Source: Ctena decussata (taxonomy: Eukaryota; Mollusca; Bivalvia; Lucinida; Lucinidae). From it: a DNA stretch of 64,000 bases. The notes beneath the pieces were generated by a model. That model saw only the letters and a program-made list of their open reading frames with translations, was not told where the DNA came from and did no database searches. The stretch is from positions 90,380,979 to 90,444,978 of the forward strand of contig OZ022501.1 in NCBI GenBank assembly GCA_963989385.1, written 5' to 3'. Both the position numbers and the translations under genes were made by a program. This document shows positions 23,193 through 33,776 of this stretch, in pieces; the first letter of the stretch is position 1; each line of letters begins with the position of its first letter.

Positions 23193-23570
23193 TAGTGACA
23201 AAGCTAGGCTGAATGGTGTTGAGGGGTCATCTGGAAAGTGAACAGATTATCAGGAAGTGAGAAGTCAGGTATCAAAGGGGAGTTATTAAGATATCAATAA
23301 TTAGGCTAAATGTTTCCTGGGGATGGTGAACTTGTCTGGGTTGGGTGAATTAAGAAAGAGAAAAATGATGGAATAAGGAAGAGGTTTGTCTATTAGAGAA
23401 TAGGTTTTGCCCATGCATCCCTGAAAAGAGATAGCAAAGAAGACCCATAGTATGCTAGTGGAAGTTTACCCCTTTTTCCTGTGGAAAGGGTAAAAGAAAA
23501 AAAGACCATAGTGAAAATCTGAGAAATGGCTGCTATGTAGGAAGAGAAATGATTTTTGTGTCTAGAACAC
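23193..23570. other. Unassigned spacer
   Basis: No gene or clear repeat; purine-rich on the plus strand. Confidence 0.5.
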
Positions 23571-24545
23571 TGATATATCCCCTGTACCTTATCATGGTTA
23601 AGGTTGTGTCCAAGTATTGTAGTTCTCATGTATAATTAAGATTGCCTGACACAGGTAAAATTTTACCCAAAAAACTGTTAGAAAAATTATAGGGTGACAG
23701 TAGCTAAATTCTGATTGGAAGAAAATAGTTGGAGAAAGAGATTCTTTTAGGGCCTGGTATTGTAGTATGTGTTCTAAACCTTATTATGGTTTGGTAGTTT
23801 CAAAACATATTGGTCAGTATGTGATATTAGGGTGTCTGGATACACATTCAATTTATCCCTATTGTCAGTAAAGAGAAAATATTATGGGACAGTAGGAAAA
23901 TTCTAATTGTAATCAGGCAGATAGAGCTGGTAGCTTTTATAAGGTTCATGATCTTAGTACAAGTGCTGTTATTAACAGAAAGTGCTTTTATTAACAGACA
24001 ATTGGTTGATGTCCAAATATTTTGGTAAAAGAGAGATAGTTACTTGAGAACAGCATGACCATAGCAGAATTCTTATTGTGGGTTAGCGGTTGAAGAAAAT
24101 AGTTTTTTTGGTTATGGTAATGTAGTAAGAGTATTAAACCTTATTACGGTTTAGTTAGTTTCAGAGAAATTAGTCTAGGTCTGTAATTAAGGTGGCCGGA
24201 TACACATTGATTTTTTCCCTCTACTGTCAATAGAGAGAGGTATTATGACAAGACAAAGGAAAAGTCTGGTTATAGTCTGACAGATGGAACTGGTGGTTTT
24301 TATTGGGCTCAGAATCTTAGCATGAATGTTGTACTTAACAGAGATTTGATTTGTGTCCAAATATTTTGGGAGAAGAGGCATAGTTATGAGTATTTGAGAA
24401 TGTTTGTTAGTGTTACTTTGTATGGAGAAGATATGGTGACAGAAAGCTTAGAAGGCCAAGATATAGATTTTGGAATATATGCTGTCCTACTGCTGGTGGT
24501 AAATATGGTAAATAGGGCTCGAAGTTGTTTTTGGGGAGTTGGGAT
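23571..24545 (+). repeat. ~190-bp repeat family, diverged array
   Basis: About five units share 'aaaccttattatggttt', 'ggtgtctggatacac', 'tttatccctattgtc' and 'ggacagtagg'. They are related to the units at 13.7-14.06 and 15.3-15.84 kb but are more diverged from one another. Confidence 0.6.
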
Positions 24546-24548
24546 GAA

Positions 24549-24650
24549 TTGTTGAAGGGGACACCCGGTAGCTAGGTAGGCTAAGTGCTGGCCTGCTGAT
24601 CTAGCAGGTATGGTCATGTGTGCCGTGGTTGTAGCTGCCTGCCTTTGCTG
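24549..24650 (+). mobile_element. Partial tRNA-derived SINE (family 2)
   Basis: It matches the first 50 or so bases of the SINE at 58295 ('ggtagct-ag-tgggctaagtg', 'cctgctgatctag'). The box B region is lost. Confidence 0.5.
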
Positions 24651-24669
24651 CATTATCTGCCATAATCTG

Positions 24670-24976
24670 CCATTTCATTACCATCAGTTCCTACATGGGC
24701 TGGGATCCATTTCAAAGAAATATTGAAATTTACTGTGGCAGCTAGGTTGAGTAAAGTTTAGGATTCTGTTTACTTTATCGGGACTAGTTTTTGATTTGCC
24801 TGTATTGAGCTGAGGGAGTCAATAAGGATGACTGAGTTTGGGATCCTATTTTCAAGGATCTGAATTATAGCATGTTCAATAGCAATCAATTCAGTGGTGA
24901 AGACAGATAGGACAGGATTGAGTTTGATTTTCGAGACAGGGTCCAACTCGGGGACAACAAAACCTGTAAAATTCAT
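24670..24976 (-). pseudogene. LINE RNase H domain remnant
   Basis: On the minus strand the sequence reads 'FTTELIAIEHAI', 'VILIDSLSSIQA' and, after two in-frame stops, 'LKWIPAHVGTDGNEMAD'. These are the E, D and terminal H-x-G-x-x-GNE-x-AD segments of the RNase H domain of some non-LTR retrotransposons. It stops abruptly at 24977 where the palindrome-tiled element begins. The remaining parts of that LINE are not in the window. Confidence 0.75.
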
Positions 24977-25945
24977 ATGTGTGGACTGCTAATTTATAGG
25001 TCCACCTACATTTTATTGGTCCACCGATACTTAGAATTTATTGGTTGACCAATAAAATTACATTGCGTGGATAAAAATGCAGATGCAATTTGCATCTATA
25101 AAAATACTGTGCATCTATAAGATTTATTGATGGATATATATTATCCCTGGTTGTATATATTTTATAAGAGCTGCGATAATAGCCATCTGTATAGTTCGAC
25201 CAGTCAGACATTAATATCAGCTGGAGTAGACAACTAATTGGCTGATATATACAAGAGCTGTCACCTGACAACATAGCTTTCCTGAATTGGTGCTTGCCTA
25301 TCTCACAGGCATTTGTCGCTATGGTTTGCATTAAAGAAACAAAAGCTTTAAAACAAAATTCTATATCAATGACCTTGACTTCAGGGTCACCCAGTGCTAT
25401 GGGGTGGGGGTAGTATTTTGTAAAAACACAATTAAGCCAGTATCTTACATCAGTTCAAGTAAAGTGACTGTGACCTAATTTTTGACCCTATGCCTCACCC
25501 CAAGGCCTCACCCAGGGGTATGATGTTACAGAATAGAAGGATATGCTGTGATATGATTATATTCCAAATATAAAAGGGTTATGGCCAGTGGCTTATTGTT
25601 TAGATTTAAGATCACTGCCAAAAGGGGTCATGAAAAATTTATACCTGGATCAATAATTTTATCGTTGGACATGTAAAATTTACCAGTGGACCCATAGAAT
25701 TTATCAGTGGACCAATAAAATTTATCGGTCCACCCATACTTTTATGGGTGCACCTATAATTTATTGATCTGCACCTATAAATTTGATCAGTCCACCTACA
25801 AATGCCTAATATCGGTGGATCGATAAAATATTGGTGGAGCTGTAATTTAGCTGCATTGTATGAAGTTTATCGGTCCATTGAATAAAATTTACAGGTGCAC
25901 CACTTAATTTTAGTGGTGCACCTATGTTTTTATACGTGGACTGGT
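24977..25945. mobile_element. Palindrome-tiled element, GGTSCACC type, copy 2
   Basis: Tiles of the same type as copy 1 ('aggtccacctac', 'cggtccacccata', 'aggtgcacca') occupy both ends, with a matching centre ('ttttataagagctgcgataat', 'aattggctgat', 'atcactgccaaaaggggtcatgaaaaat'). The outer 25 bp of the copy 1 terminal repeat are missing on the right. The centre carries about 370 bp of extra sequence (25.23-25.6 kb) with 'tgaccttgacttcagggtcac', origin unknown. Tiles are more degenerate than in copy 1. Confidence 0.7.
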
Positions 25946-25949
25946 CAGT

Positions 25950-26050
25950 TGATTAGAGCCACTTGGTTATGGTGCAGAAGGTTGTGGGTTTGAGTCGGGG
26001 GTGGGCCAGACTGGAAAACTCTGTTAACCAAGCAGAAAACAGGAATATTT
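25950..26050 (+). mobile_element. tRNA-derived SINE (family 3), partial
   Basis: Contains box-B-like 'GGGTTTGAGTC', then 'GGGCCAGACTGGAAAACTCT' and 'GTTAACCAAGCAG', the same order as the minus-strand copy at 9790-10005. Its place next to a tiled element is mirrored in the left arm. Confidence 0.5.
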
Positions 26051-26079
26051 TTTGGAATCAGGAAATGTTGTTTTGCTGC

Positions 26080-26340
26080 TTTATGTCCGCAGTAAACAGT
26101 TATGGTCATGTTGGGATGGTCATTTAACCTTACCACACTATTCCTGGACAGGCTTAGACCTCCTAAGCAGTTAGCCTGTACTAAGTGCACATACTTTTGC
26201 CCATTAAACTGACAACAGCCTTTCTTGAATCAGCGGGAGGAGAAATGAAATTATGTGGCCAGACTAGGTATCGAACCTGGGACCTCAGTCTCTTGAGTCG
26301 GATGTGCTACCAACTGTGCTATGCAGTATGGCTAAACAGT
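26080..26340 (-). mobile_element. tRNA-derived SINE (family 1)
   Basis: Minus strand: a tRNA-like head with box A 'TAGCACAGTTGGTAGCAC' and box B 'GGTTCGATACC', then a conserved body ('tggccac...ttcatttctcc', 'aagtgcac...', 'cctaggaggtc'-type blocks) shared with copies at 38.9, 41.45 and 46.99 kb. Confidence 0.75.
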
Positions 26341-26470
26341 GAAGGACTAGGCAGTGAAAGGAGGGGAATGGGCTTCACCTTGCATATGCTGTGCTCAAGA
26401 TACATTGGACCTATAATCCCCACTGTCCTACAGCCACTGCACTATGGGACCCCACTTTATTGTTTTGTAT

Positions 26471-26973
26471 TGTAGCGTTAGCCGGGTCGTCCACCAAATC
26501 AAGCAACCGGTCGCCATCCTAACCGCGATCTCCGTTGCTTAACTTCGTGAAAGAGCCTTCCACTCTACCCGCATCGCCATTAAAGCCGACTTCTACAGTA
26601 AGGCTGTAGAAGTGTTTATATACCTAAACCCATTACATTTCTCCCCCTCTTCTCTTGACTTCATCCCCAAGTCACCAACTGCTCACTTAGCAGACCCGAG
26701 GACAGAGCCTATGCAACCCAACCAGGGATGCCTTTTCCTGTACACCTGGGTCCGGAGATATATGGACCTGTCATCTCCCATCCCACCACTGCCACCAAAT
26801 GTAGCATTAGCCAGGTTGTCCACCAAGTCAAGCAACCGGTTACCCATCCAGGTACTAACCACGATCTCCGTTGCTTAACTTCATGAAAGAGCCTTCCACT
26901 CTACCCGCGTCACCATAAAAGCCGGCTTCTACAGCAAGGCTGTAGAAGTGTTTATATACCTAAACCCGTTACA
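26471..26973 (-). mobile_element. TRIM-like miniature LTR retrotransposon
   Basis: Two direct repeats, 26471-26637 and 26800-26973, each start TGTAGC and end TTACA and are about 90% alike. The 162-bp interval starts with a pyrimidine tract ('tttctccccctcttctct') directly after the first repeat. Read on the minus strand this is a polypurine tract next to the 3' LTR, so the element points left; the other internal end then gives TTTGGTGGCAGTGG as the position of the primer-binding site. There is no coding capacity. No clean 5-bp target duplication was found. Confidence 0.65.
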
Positions 26974-26984
26974 TTATTACTCTA

Positions 26985-27371
26985 TCTCTCAACTTGAATG
27001 AAAATAGTTGTGTAATAAATCTGCCAATTAACTAATTCAAAAGGTAAAGGTTTCCCATCTAACTTATTTAGCAGCATATTAAAACATCGTTGTCATAACT
27101 GTGTCAAAGAACAACAACAAAAACTGTTTATTTTGCCATTTAGTGCCATAACTTACCACAGATCAAGTATACCAGCTCTGCTATTACATGAAAATGATTT
27201 AATTAACGGAAATATATGGGCATAATATTAATATATTCCCATATGCTTAATATATGCAGTCTATAGGTATTTCAAACAATACAAACACGATCGTAATACG
27301 TTATCTACGCCAGCGGACAATCTCGAGATTACTCGATCAATTTTGGGATACCTCGATATTCCAAGTTTGCT
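26985..27371 (-). repeat. Right arm of the 18-kb inverted repeat
   Basis: Reverse complement of 9331-9760, ending outward at ATTCCAAGTTTG. Order from inside to outside is the mirror of the left arm: tiled element, SINE family 3, arm. A SINE (family 1) and the TRIM-like element have since inserted between SINE 3 and the arm. Confidence 0.7.
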
Positions 27372-28200
27372 CGTTATCCCAAAAAAGCTCACATCAGCAA
27401 TAAGCGAGTTCGGAGTTCCGAGTTTCCGGGGCTATATCCTCATTCGTCCCCGTAAAATTCAATTACGGGAAAGTTTGTCAGTCAACTTTCAGACGGTATT
27501 AATGGCGGAAGAATATATGATCGGTGTCAGTTGGGCGCTTGCATAAATATATAATTTGGAATTAATTCGGAACTCACTGATTTCTCACGTGAACTTACCT
27601 GTATGTATGAATACGTGAAGTTCTGATTATAATTACAAAATATGCACCAGTCATTTGCAACCACGACCCCCATGGAGCCGGGGCATAGCGGGGCTTAAGT
27701 ACCGTATTTTTACCTAAGCGGTGTCCCGGCAGTGCGGTGGAAATGCCGGGCTTTTGATTCCCGCCAAAACAGTGGGGAAAATAGTGGAGTGTTTTTACGA
27801 AATTTACAGTGACGCATTGTCAGAATATGGATATTTAGCTCGCCTGTACGAATTAATGTACAGGAAGAGCTATTGCACTCCCCCCGGCGTTCGCGTTAGC
27901 AAAATGTTAAAGTTTTACGCTAAAGTGTTTAGGTGATGGGCAAGGCGCTGTCAGGTGAGCTATCCTGTCCCCCTGACAGGTCTTGTTATATTTACATGAT
28001 CCCCAGGGGGTGGAGACCTTTATCAGGGATTTGACTTGAAAGATGTCCCCACAGTGCAGGGCGTATACCAGGGCTTTGCAGAGTGAAAAGTCAATATCCC
28101 CGCTATTCCCCGGCCCCTGGGGGGCCGTGGTTGCAAATAACTGGTGCAATAGAAATAAGATATGCAATGAAATGCGCGTCAGTTCGAAAGGTGCCTTCAT
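27372..28200. other. Unassigned sequence with one small ORF
   Basis: A short repeat piece at 27405-27465 ('gttccgagtttccggggcta') recurs near 29.76 kb (inverted) and 31.58 kb. The 71-codon frame at 27721-27936 matches nothing I know. Otherwise empty. Confidence 0.4.
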
Positions 28201-29545
28201 TATTTAGCATTTCTCGTATACATTGTTTCCCGTATACATACTTTCCTGTATACATTCTTTCCCGTTTCAGAATTATTCAATTTTTCTCCATTTCTTTAAT
28301 AACCCCCAAAACCAAACCAAGCCCCTTTTGCTTTGAGGCAAGGTCCCCAAAGAACACCCTTTAAGAATCTCGGGGGATAACTCCCCTAACAGGCAGTGAA
28401 AGTATCTTTAAATATTTTTTCTATATATACTGTTCCTCATTCTTTCCCGTATACATTCTTTCCCATATACATTCTTTCCCCTATAGAAATGAAATTACAC
28501 GGGAAAGAAATGAAATTACACGGGAAAGAATGTATACAGGAAAGAATGAGGAACAGTTTATATAGAAAGAAGTAATTTAGCAACATACTTTTAATGCTAT
28601 GCAGGGGAGGTATCCCTGAGTTTCTTAAAGGGTGTTCTTTGGGGACCTTGCCTTAAAGCAAAAGGGGCATGGTTATGTTTTGGGGGTATTAAAGAAATAG
28701 AGAAAATTGAAGAACGCTGACACGGGATAAAATGTATACGGGAAAGAATGTATACGGGAAAGAACGTATACGGGAAAGTTTAGCTAAAGTAAAGATTTTC
28801 AGTAAATATGTTATCTTCACGGAATAAATCTCAATATGATAAAATGGAATCAATATCTTATTGAGATTTATTCCGTTAAGTTAACATATTTACTGAAAAC
28901 CTTTACTTAAGCTAAACTTTCCCGTATACATTGTTTCCCGTATACATTGTTTCCTGTATACATACTTTCCCGTATACATTCTTTCCCGTGTCAGAATTAT
29001 TCAATTTTTCTCCATTTCTTTAATAACCCCAAAAACAAAACCAAGCCCCTTTTGCTTTGAGGCAAGGTCCCCAAAGAACACCCTTTAAGAATCTCGGGGG
29101 ATACCTCCCCTAACAGGCAGTGAAAGTATCTTTAAATAATTTTTTTCTATATATACTGTTCCTCATTCTTTCCCGTATACATTCTTTCCTGTATACAAAG
29201 GAAATTACACGGGAAAGAATGTATACAGGAAAGAATGAGGAACAGTATATATAGAAAGAAATAATTTAGCAACATACTTTTAATGCTATGCAGGGGAGGT
29301 ATCCCCGAGTTTCTTAAAGGGTGTTCTTTGGGGACCTTGCCTCAAAGCAAAAGGGGCTTGGTTTTGTTTTGGGGGTTATTAAAGAAATGGAGAAAAATTG
29401 AATAATTCTGACACGGGAAAGAATGTATACGGGAAAGTATATAAACGGGAAAGAATGTATACGGGAAAGAATGTATTCGTGAAAGTTTAGCTTAACTTAA
29501 GATTTTCAGTAAATATGTTATCTTCACGGAATAAATCTCAATGTG
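28200..29545. mobile_element. Dimer of a ~700-bp palindrome with GTATACATTCTTTCCC tiles
   Basis: Arrays of GTATACATTCTTTCCC (16-bp period) or its complement sit at the ends and the centres of two large palindromes. The first (about 28200-28790) reads tiles, a 'gaattattcaatttttctcc' arm with 'ctttgaggcaaggtcccca', central tiles, then the same arm inverted and tiles. A 130-bp palindromic spacer (28780-28920) built on 'gtaaatatgttatcttcac' joins it to a second copy (about 28915-29490), and half a spacer follows to 29545. The repeat distance is about 700 bp. No ORF or target duplication is recognisable. Confidence 0.75.
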
Positions 29546-32300
29546 ATAACGACGCTGAATCCGTTTTGTAGTAGTAGATTTCAATTCTCGTATCGACGAG
29601 AAGTGCATACTTTATGTAATGAATGGAAATTTTATCAGCCAATCAAATTAAAGGTCAATGGAATCTGCAAGTGTCTACGTGATTCAGATCATAACAAAAT
29701 ATAGTGCGTGACGTACTTTCGTGTAAACAAAAATTTGGTTTTCCCGTATGGGAAAGATTGAGGATATAGCCGTTTCCGGTTGGACTGGATGAGAAAGGTC
29801 AAAGGTCACGGTTGGAAAAATCCGATAGGTTATCATTACGATTACCTGTTCAGACAATATAGGAGGTTTTAGGGATTCCCATTATGACATAAATCTGGCG
29901 CATGCGCACAGAGCTGGCCGTCAATTCATTGGCCAGCACTATGTTTCACAGTGTAAAATGCAGATTTTCATCATGCAAAGCTCAGTTTTTCTGTGGTAAT
30001 AAGCCGTATTTTTTAAAAAGAATATTGAGACTCTTACTCTTTTAATATGTTTTCGCTCATTTTCAAAATATTTCGACAGAAAATCACAGAATTTGATCTT
30101 ATTTAATACGGGATTCTATCACGGCGCATGATAATCCAAGGTGAAAATTCTTTTGGTAACCACTGGAAGTTTTCTAAATTAGAGAGATAAACATGCTGTT
30201 TTTGTATAGCTTATTTATTTCTTGTCTAAAATTTATTAATAAGTTTGAAACAAAAGAGTAAAATAAATATGAAACTTTATAAAAAAAAATCAATCACGTT
30301 TAGTGAGGATTGTCAAATGGGCACAGCACTGCTGATAGGAAAGACTTCACCTGCTAAATTCACAGGATTTGTCGCCGTATAAGTTGAGAAAATGAAAACG
30401 CGAGAACAGAACTGAATTTTAACTTACATTAAAGGTAATCCACTAAAAACATACTGTTTTAGAATTAGAAGAATAATAAATTAGTTTGTGAACAGTAGAG
30501 CACATCATTAGTCGCATCGGCAATTCATTGCCGAGTAAATCTATTCCAATTTATGTTCAGGAAGGCCACATTCTGGGACGGATTTTCCCGTGTCATAATG
30601 ATACATTTACATCAAAGCACCGACAGGACACATACATCTACGACGTGTGAAATACTAAAAATTTTACTTACTCGTAAAATTAAAAACTTATACAATTATG
30701 TCAGTTAAGTTAATAATTAAAGATTATCTAATTAGACACTTTAAAACTGCCTATTCAATCTGTCACAAAGTTCTGAATGTTTAAAAGACATCTCTTATAT
30801 TTTAATTGATATAATTTAAATCAAGTAAACAACTATTTCACAAACGTGATCACGTTTTTTCCGGATTGTAGAGGAAATCAGCGCCGAGCGGCCAAATCCG
30901 ATGATATTTCTTGTTGGCTACTGGATTGTTATTATTAACATTCTCATCATTATTATTATTATCGTTATTATTATTCTATTATTTATCATACAACATTTAA
31001 AAGAAGAAGAGAAACGCTCTCTGGTAGTTAACGAATACCTTTACCGAAAACATGAAATAAATAAATTTAAAAAATGCTAATATAGATCCTAAAAATAAAT
31101 AAATAAATTTTAAAAATGCTAATATATATCAAAATCATAATAAAGTAGTTTATCAAGCATAATTGTAATATAAACTATTTATTTTTACCATTTATTATTA
31201 AAAAAAACATCGCTTCACCACATTAAATTGGCATAGAAACATTGGTTTTCAATAGTGACTCTCGGCCAGGTTGATGGCCAGGGCTATCCAGAGTCTATTT
31301 ATAGAACCGGAAGTGCGTCATGAAAAAAACTCCTATAAAACAAGTTTTTCATAATAAAAAATCATTGATATGACTGAAAATTGTTTTCAACTCGGAGAAA
31401 ACAGATATCCACATTATTTTAGCGAGATAGAAGCGACAGGGAATGTTTATAAATTGAAATATTTTTCGATATGTGGGTGTGTTAGGCTTTGCGTATACGA
31501 CTTTTGGCAACTGTGACCTCTGACCTCCGGAGCAAAATCGAAGTTGGCGCATGCGCATTGCAGAAATCCAAACTCGCTTATAAGCTAGTTCCGAGTTCCC
31601 AGTTGGACTGGAGCAGAAAGGTCAAAGGTCAAGTGTTGAAGAATCCGATAGATCATCATTACGCTTACCTGGTCAGTCGATATAAAAAACTTTTTCTTAA
31701 GGTCAGTGGTATGATTGAAAATTGTTTTCATTTCAGAGAAAGTGGGTAGTCACATTCTTTCAGCAAGATATAGACAGGGGATGTTTAAAATTGGAATATT
31801 GGTCAATATGTTGGTGTGTTACACTTTGCCTATATGGCTTTTGGCATCAGTGAACTGTGACCTCTGAGCTGAAAATCTGAGTGTGAGCATTCGAAGTGTG
31901 GAACTCCAAGTTTGTTTATTCGTGAAGACGGCATGACAAATCATCCATATATTGCAATATTTTTGGCCTTCATAATTATAAATGTCTTATCTTATGTCCT
32001 CCCCGCCCCCCTTCAAACCTAGGTTTCCTCTATTATGCGCTCTTCATATCCACAGTAGAGCTGGTCCCACACAAAAAGCGCTAGCTGCATGTCTTTGACA
32101 CAGAAAAATGAGCATCTTTAAAATAGTTAAATCCACCAATAAGGTGGCATAGACATTTCAGTGTGATGCAGACCAACAAGTTCAAAGCATGCCTTCACTG
32201 CGACGTTACACTCACCTTCATAAATTGAGGCTACTGCACCATTGAATTCCTTATCTGGTTCGCTTTATGACATTGCAATTAGCAATACATTGGTCCAATA
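29546..32300. other. AT-rich region without genes
   Basis: A repeated block of about 90 bp occurs at 29780-29870 and 31605-31690 ('ttggactgga', 'aaaggtcaaaggtca', 'aatccgata'). A related second half follows at 31.69-31.87 kb. An (ATT)n microsatellite is at 30945-30985 and a duplicated 'aaataaattt-aaaaatgctaatata' at 31065-31130. Nothing else recognised. Confidence 0.5.
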
Positions 32301-32303
32301 TAC

Positions 32304-32548
32304 GGAAATGCACTTGTAGATTGACAGAGCTCATCCGAGACACTCAGGCGCAATAGGACACATCAGTTCCTACTAGCTCACTGATCAATCAACAGGACAA
32401 ATGTCCTTTCAGAGAATACAAGGTAAGGAAATGTATTTGTAGAATGACGTAGCACATCCGAAACACTCGGACAAAAAGGGACACATCAGTCCCTACTTAG
32501 CTCACTGATCATTCAACAGGAGAAATGTCCTTTCAGAGAATACAGTAT
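32304..32548 (+). repeat. 123-bp tandem duplication
   Basis: Two units start at 32304 and 32427, sharing 'gacacatcagt', 'tagctcactgatca' and 'tgtcctttcagagaatac', with about 85-90% identity. Confidence 0.75.
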
Positions 32549-32814
32549 AAAAGCATAAGCTTAACAGACCTTAAAATGACTCACTTCTGTCATGGCGTCA
32601 TGACTTTTGTGTCAAAAGTGCAGAAAATCTAGCCCTTTACACTGTAACAGGGTCTGGATGTCTTTAGCAAGATGATAGCAAACTTTAGTCATTTTTATTA
32701 CCAGGATGTATACAGTGTTGCTTATTCATAAAGTGTTGGGTGATTGATTTTGCAAAAAAGTGAATATCATTACGATATACCTGTATACAGGTATTAAGCA
32801 TGATTTTCATAGGG

Positions 32815-33773
32815 CGCCATTTTACTATTTATGCCCTATTTATTGATATCCATGATTTAAATTATGGATATCCATTATTCGAAGTATTGATATCTATAAT
32901 TATGGATTTCCACAATTTGAATTATAGCTGTCAATAAATCAATATAGCTATTAATAAATTCTGGATATCTATAAATCTAATTCTGGATATCCATAATAAA
33001 ATCATGTTTAATTAAAGATATCAATAAATCAAATAATGGATATCCATTATTGGAATTAAAAATATCCTTAATTTAAATTACGAATACCTATAATTCGACA
33101 CGATTTATGCATATCCTTAATTCGAATAATAGATACCAATAAATAGAATAGAATTATGGATATCCATAATTGGAATTATAGATAAATATAAATCAATTTA
33201 GACAGGGCTGTGGATATACCAAAATTTTCTACTTGTCCATGGACAAGTAAATAGACAAAATTAACTTGTCCAAACAAATATTTACTTGACCAGAATAACA
33301 GTACACATGAAATAAGGAAAGAATGATAGATAATGAATAGAGGAAGAGTTGAACTTCAAAGTTTTGGGCTAACTGTCACGTAGTTTAAAATTAAAACATG
33401 TTGTGGGCATCTGTTAGAATTGCCTCAGTGAGGCAATTCTAATAGGAACACACAACATATGTTTTCATTTCATGAGAAAATATGAAGAATATCTCAGAAT
33501 TATCCTGAAATACTTGCCACTGATGGCACTTTGAATACTTGTCCCAGGGCAAGTAAACTAAAATTTCTCACTTGTCCAAAGTAAAACTGGACAAGTAGGA
33601 CAAGTCGGGCATAGTATTTCCACAGCCCTGATTTAGAGATATCCATAATTCGAAGTATAGATATCCAATATTCACCCTGTTTATGGATATTAATAATTTG
33701 AATAATGGATAGCCATAATTTGTGTAACTCAGGGATCTCAATAAATAGTGAAACTGCACCCCAATATTGCCCT
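32815..33773. mobile_element. Palindrome-tiled element, ATGGATATCCAT type
   Basis: Ends are loosely inverted ('agggcgcc...actatttat' against 'ataaatagt...gggc'). The body consists of ATGGATATCCAT or degenerate forms linked by 'aatt-gaatt' and 'aataaatc'. A hAT-like element lies inside at 33203-33630. After the Helentron-like element a similar stretch resumes at 35262-35325. Confidence 0.6.
33203..33630. mobile_element. hAT-like short element
   Basis: Starts CAGGGCTGTGGATAT, ends ATTTCCACAGCCCTG; flanks share ATTTAGA directly (33196-33202, 33631-33637). Subterminal ACTTGTCC motifs and complements recur at both ends. 428 bp, non-coding. Confidence 0.8.
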
Positions 33774-33776
33774 TTT

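Noticed and set aside
22676..23241. Pairs of similar ORFs on both strands
   Set aside because: They mirror each other because the DNA is a palindrome; not genes.
27721..27936. 71-residue ORF
   Set aside because: Too short and unmatched; no neighbouring exon evidence.
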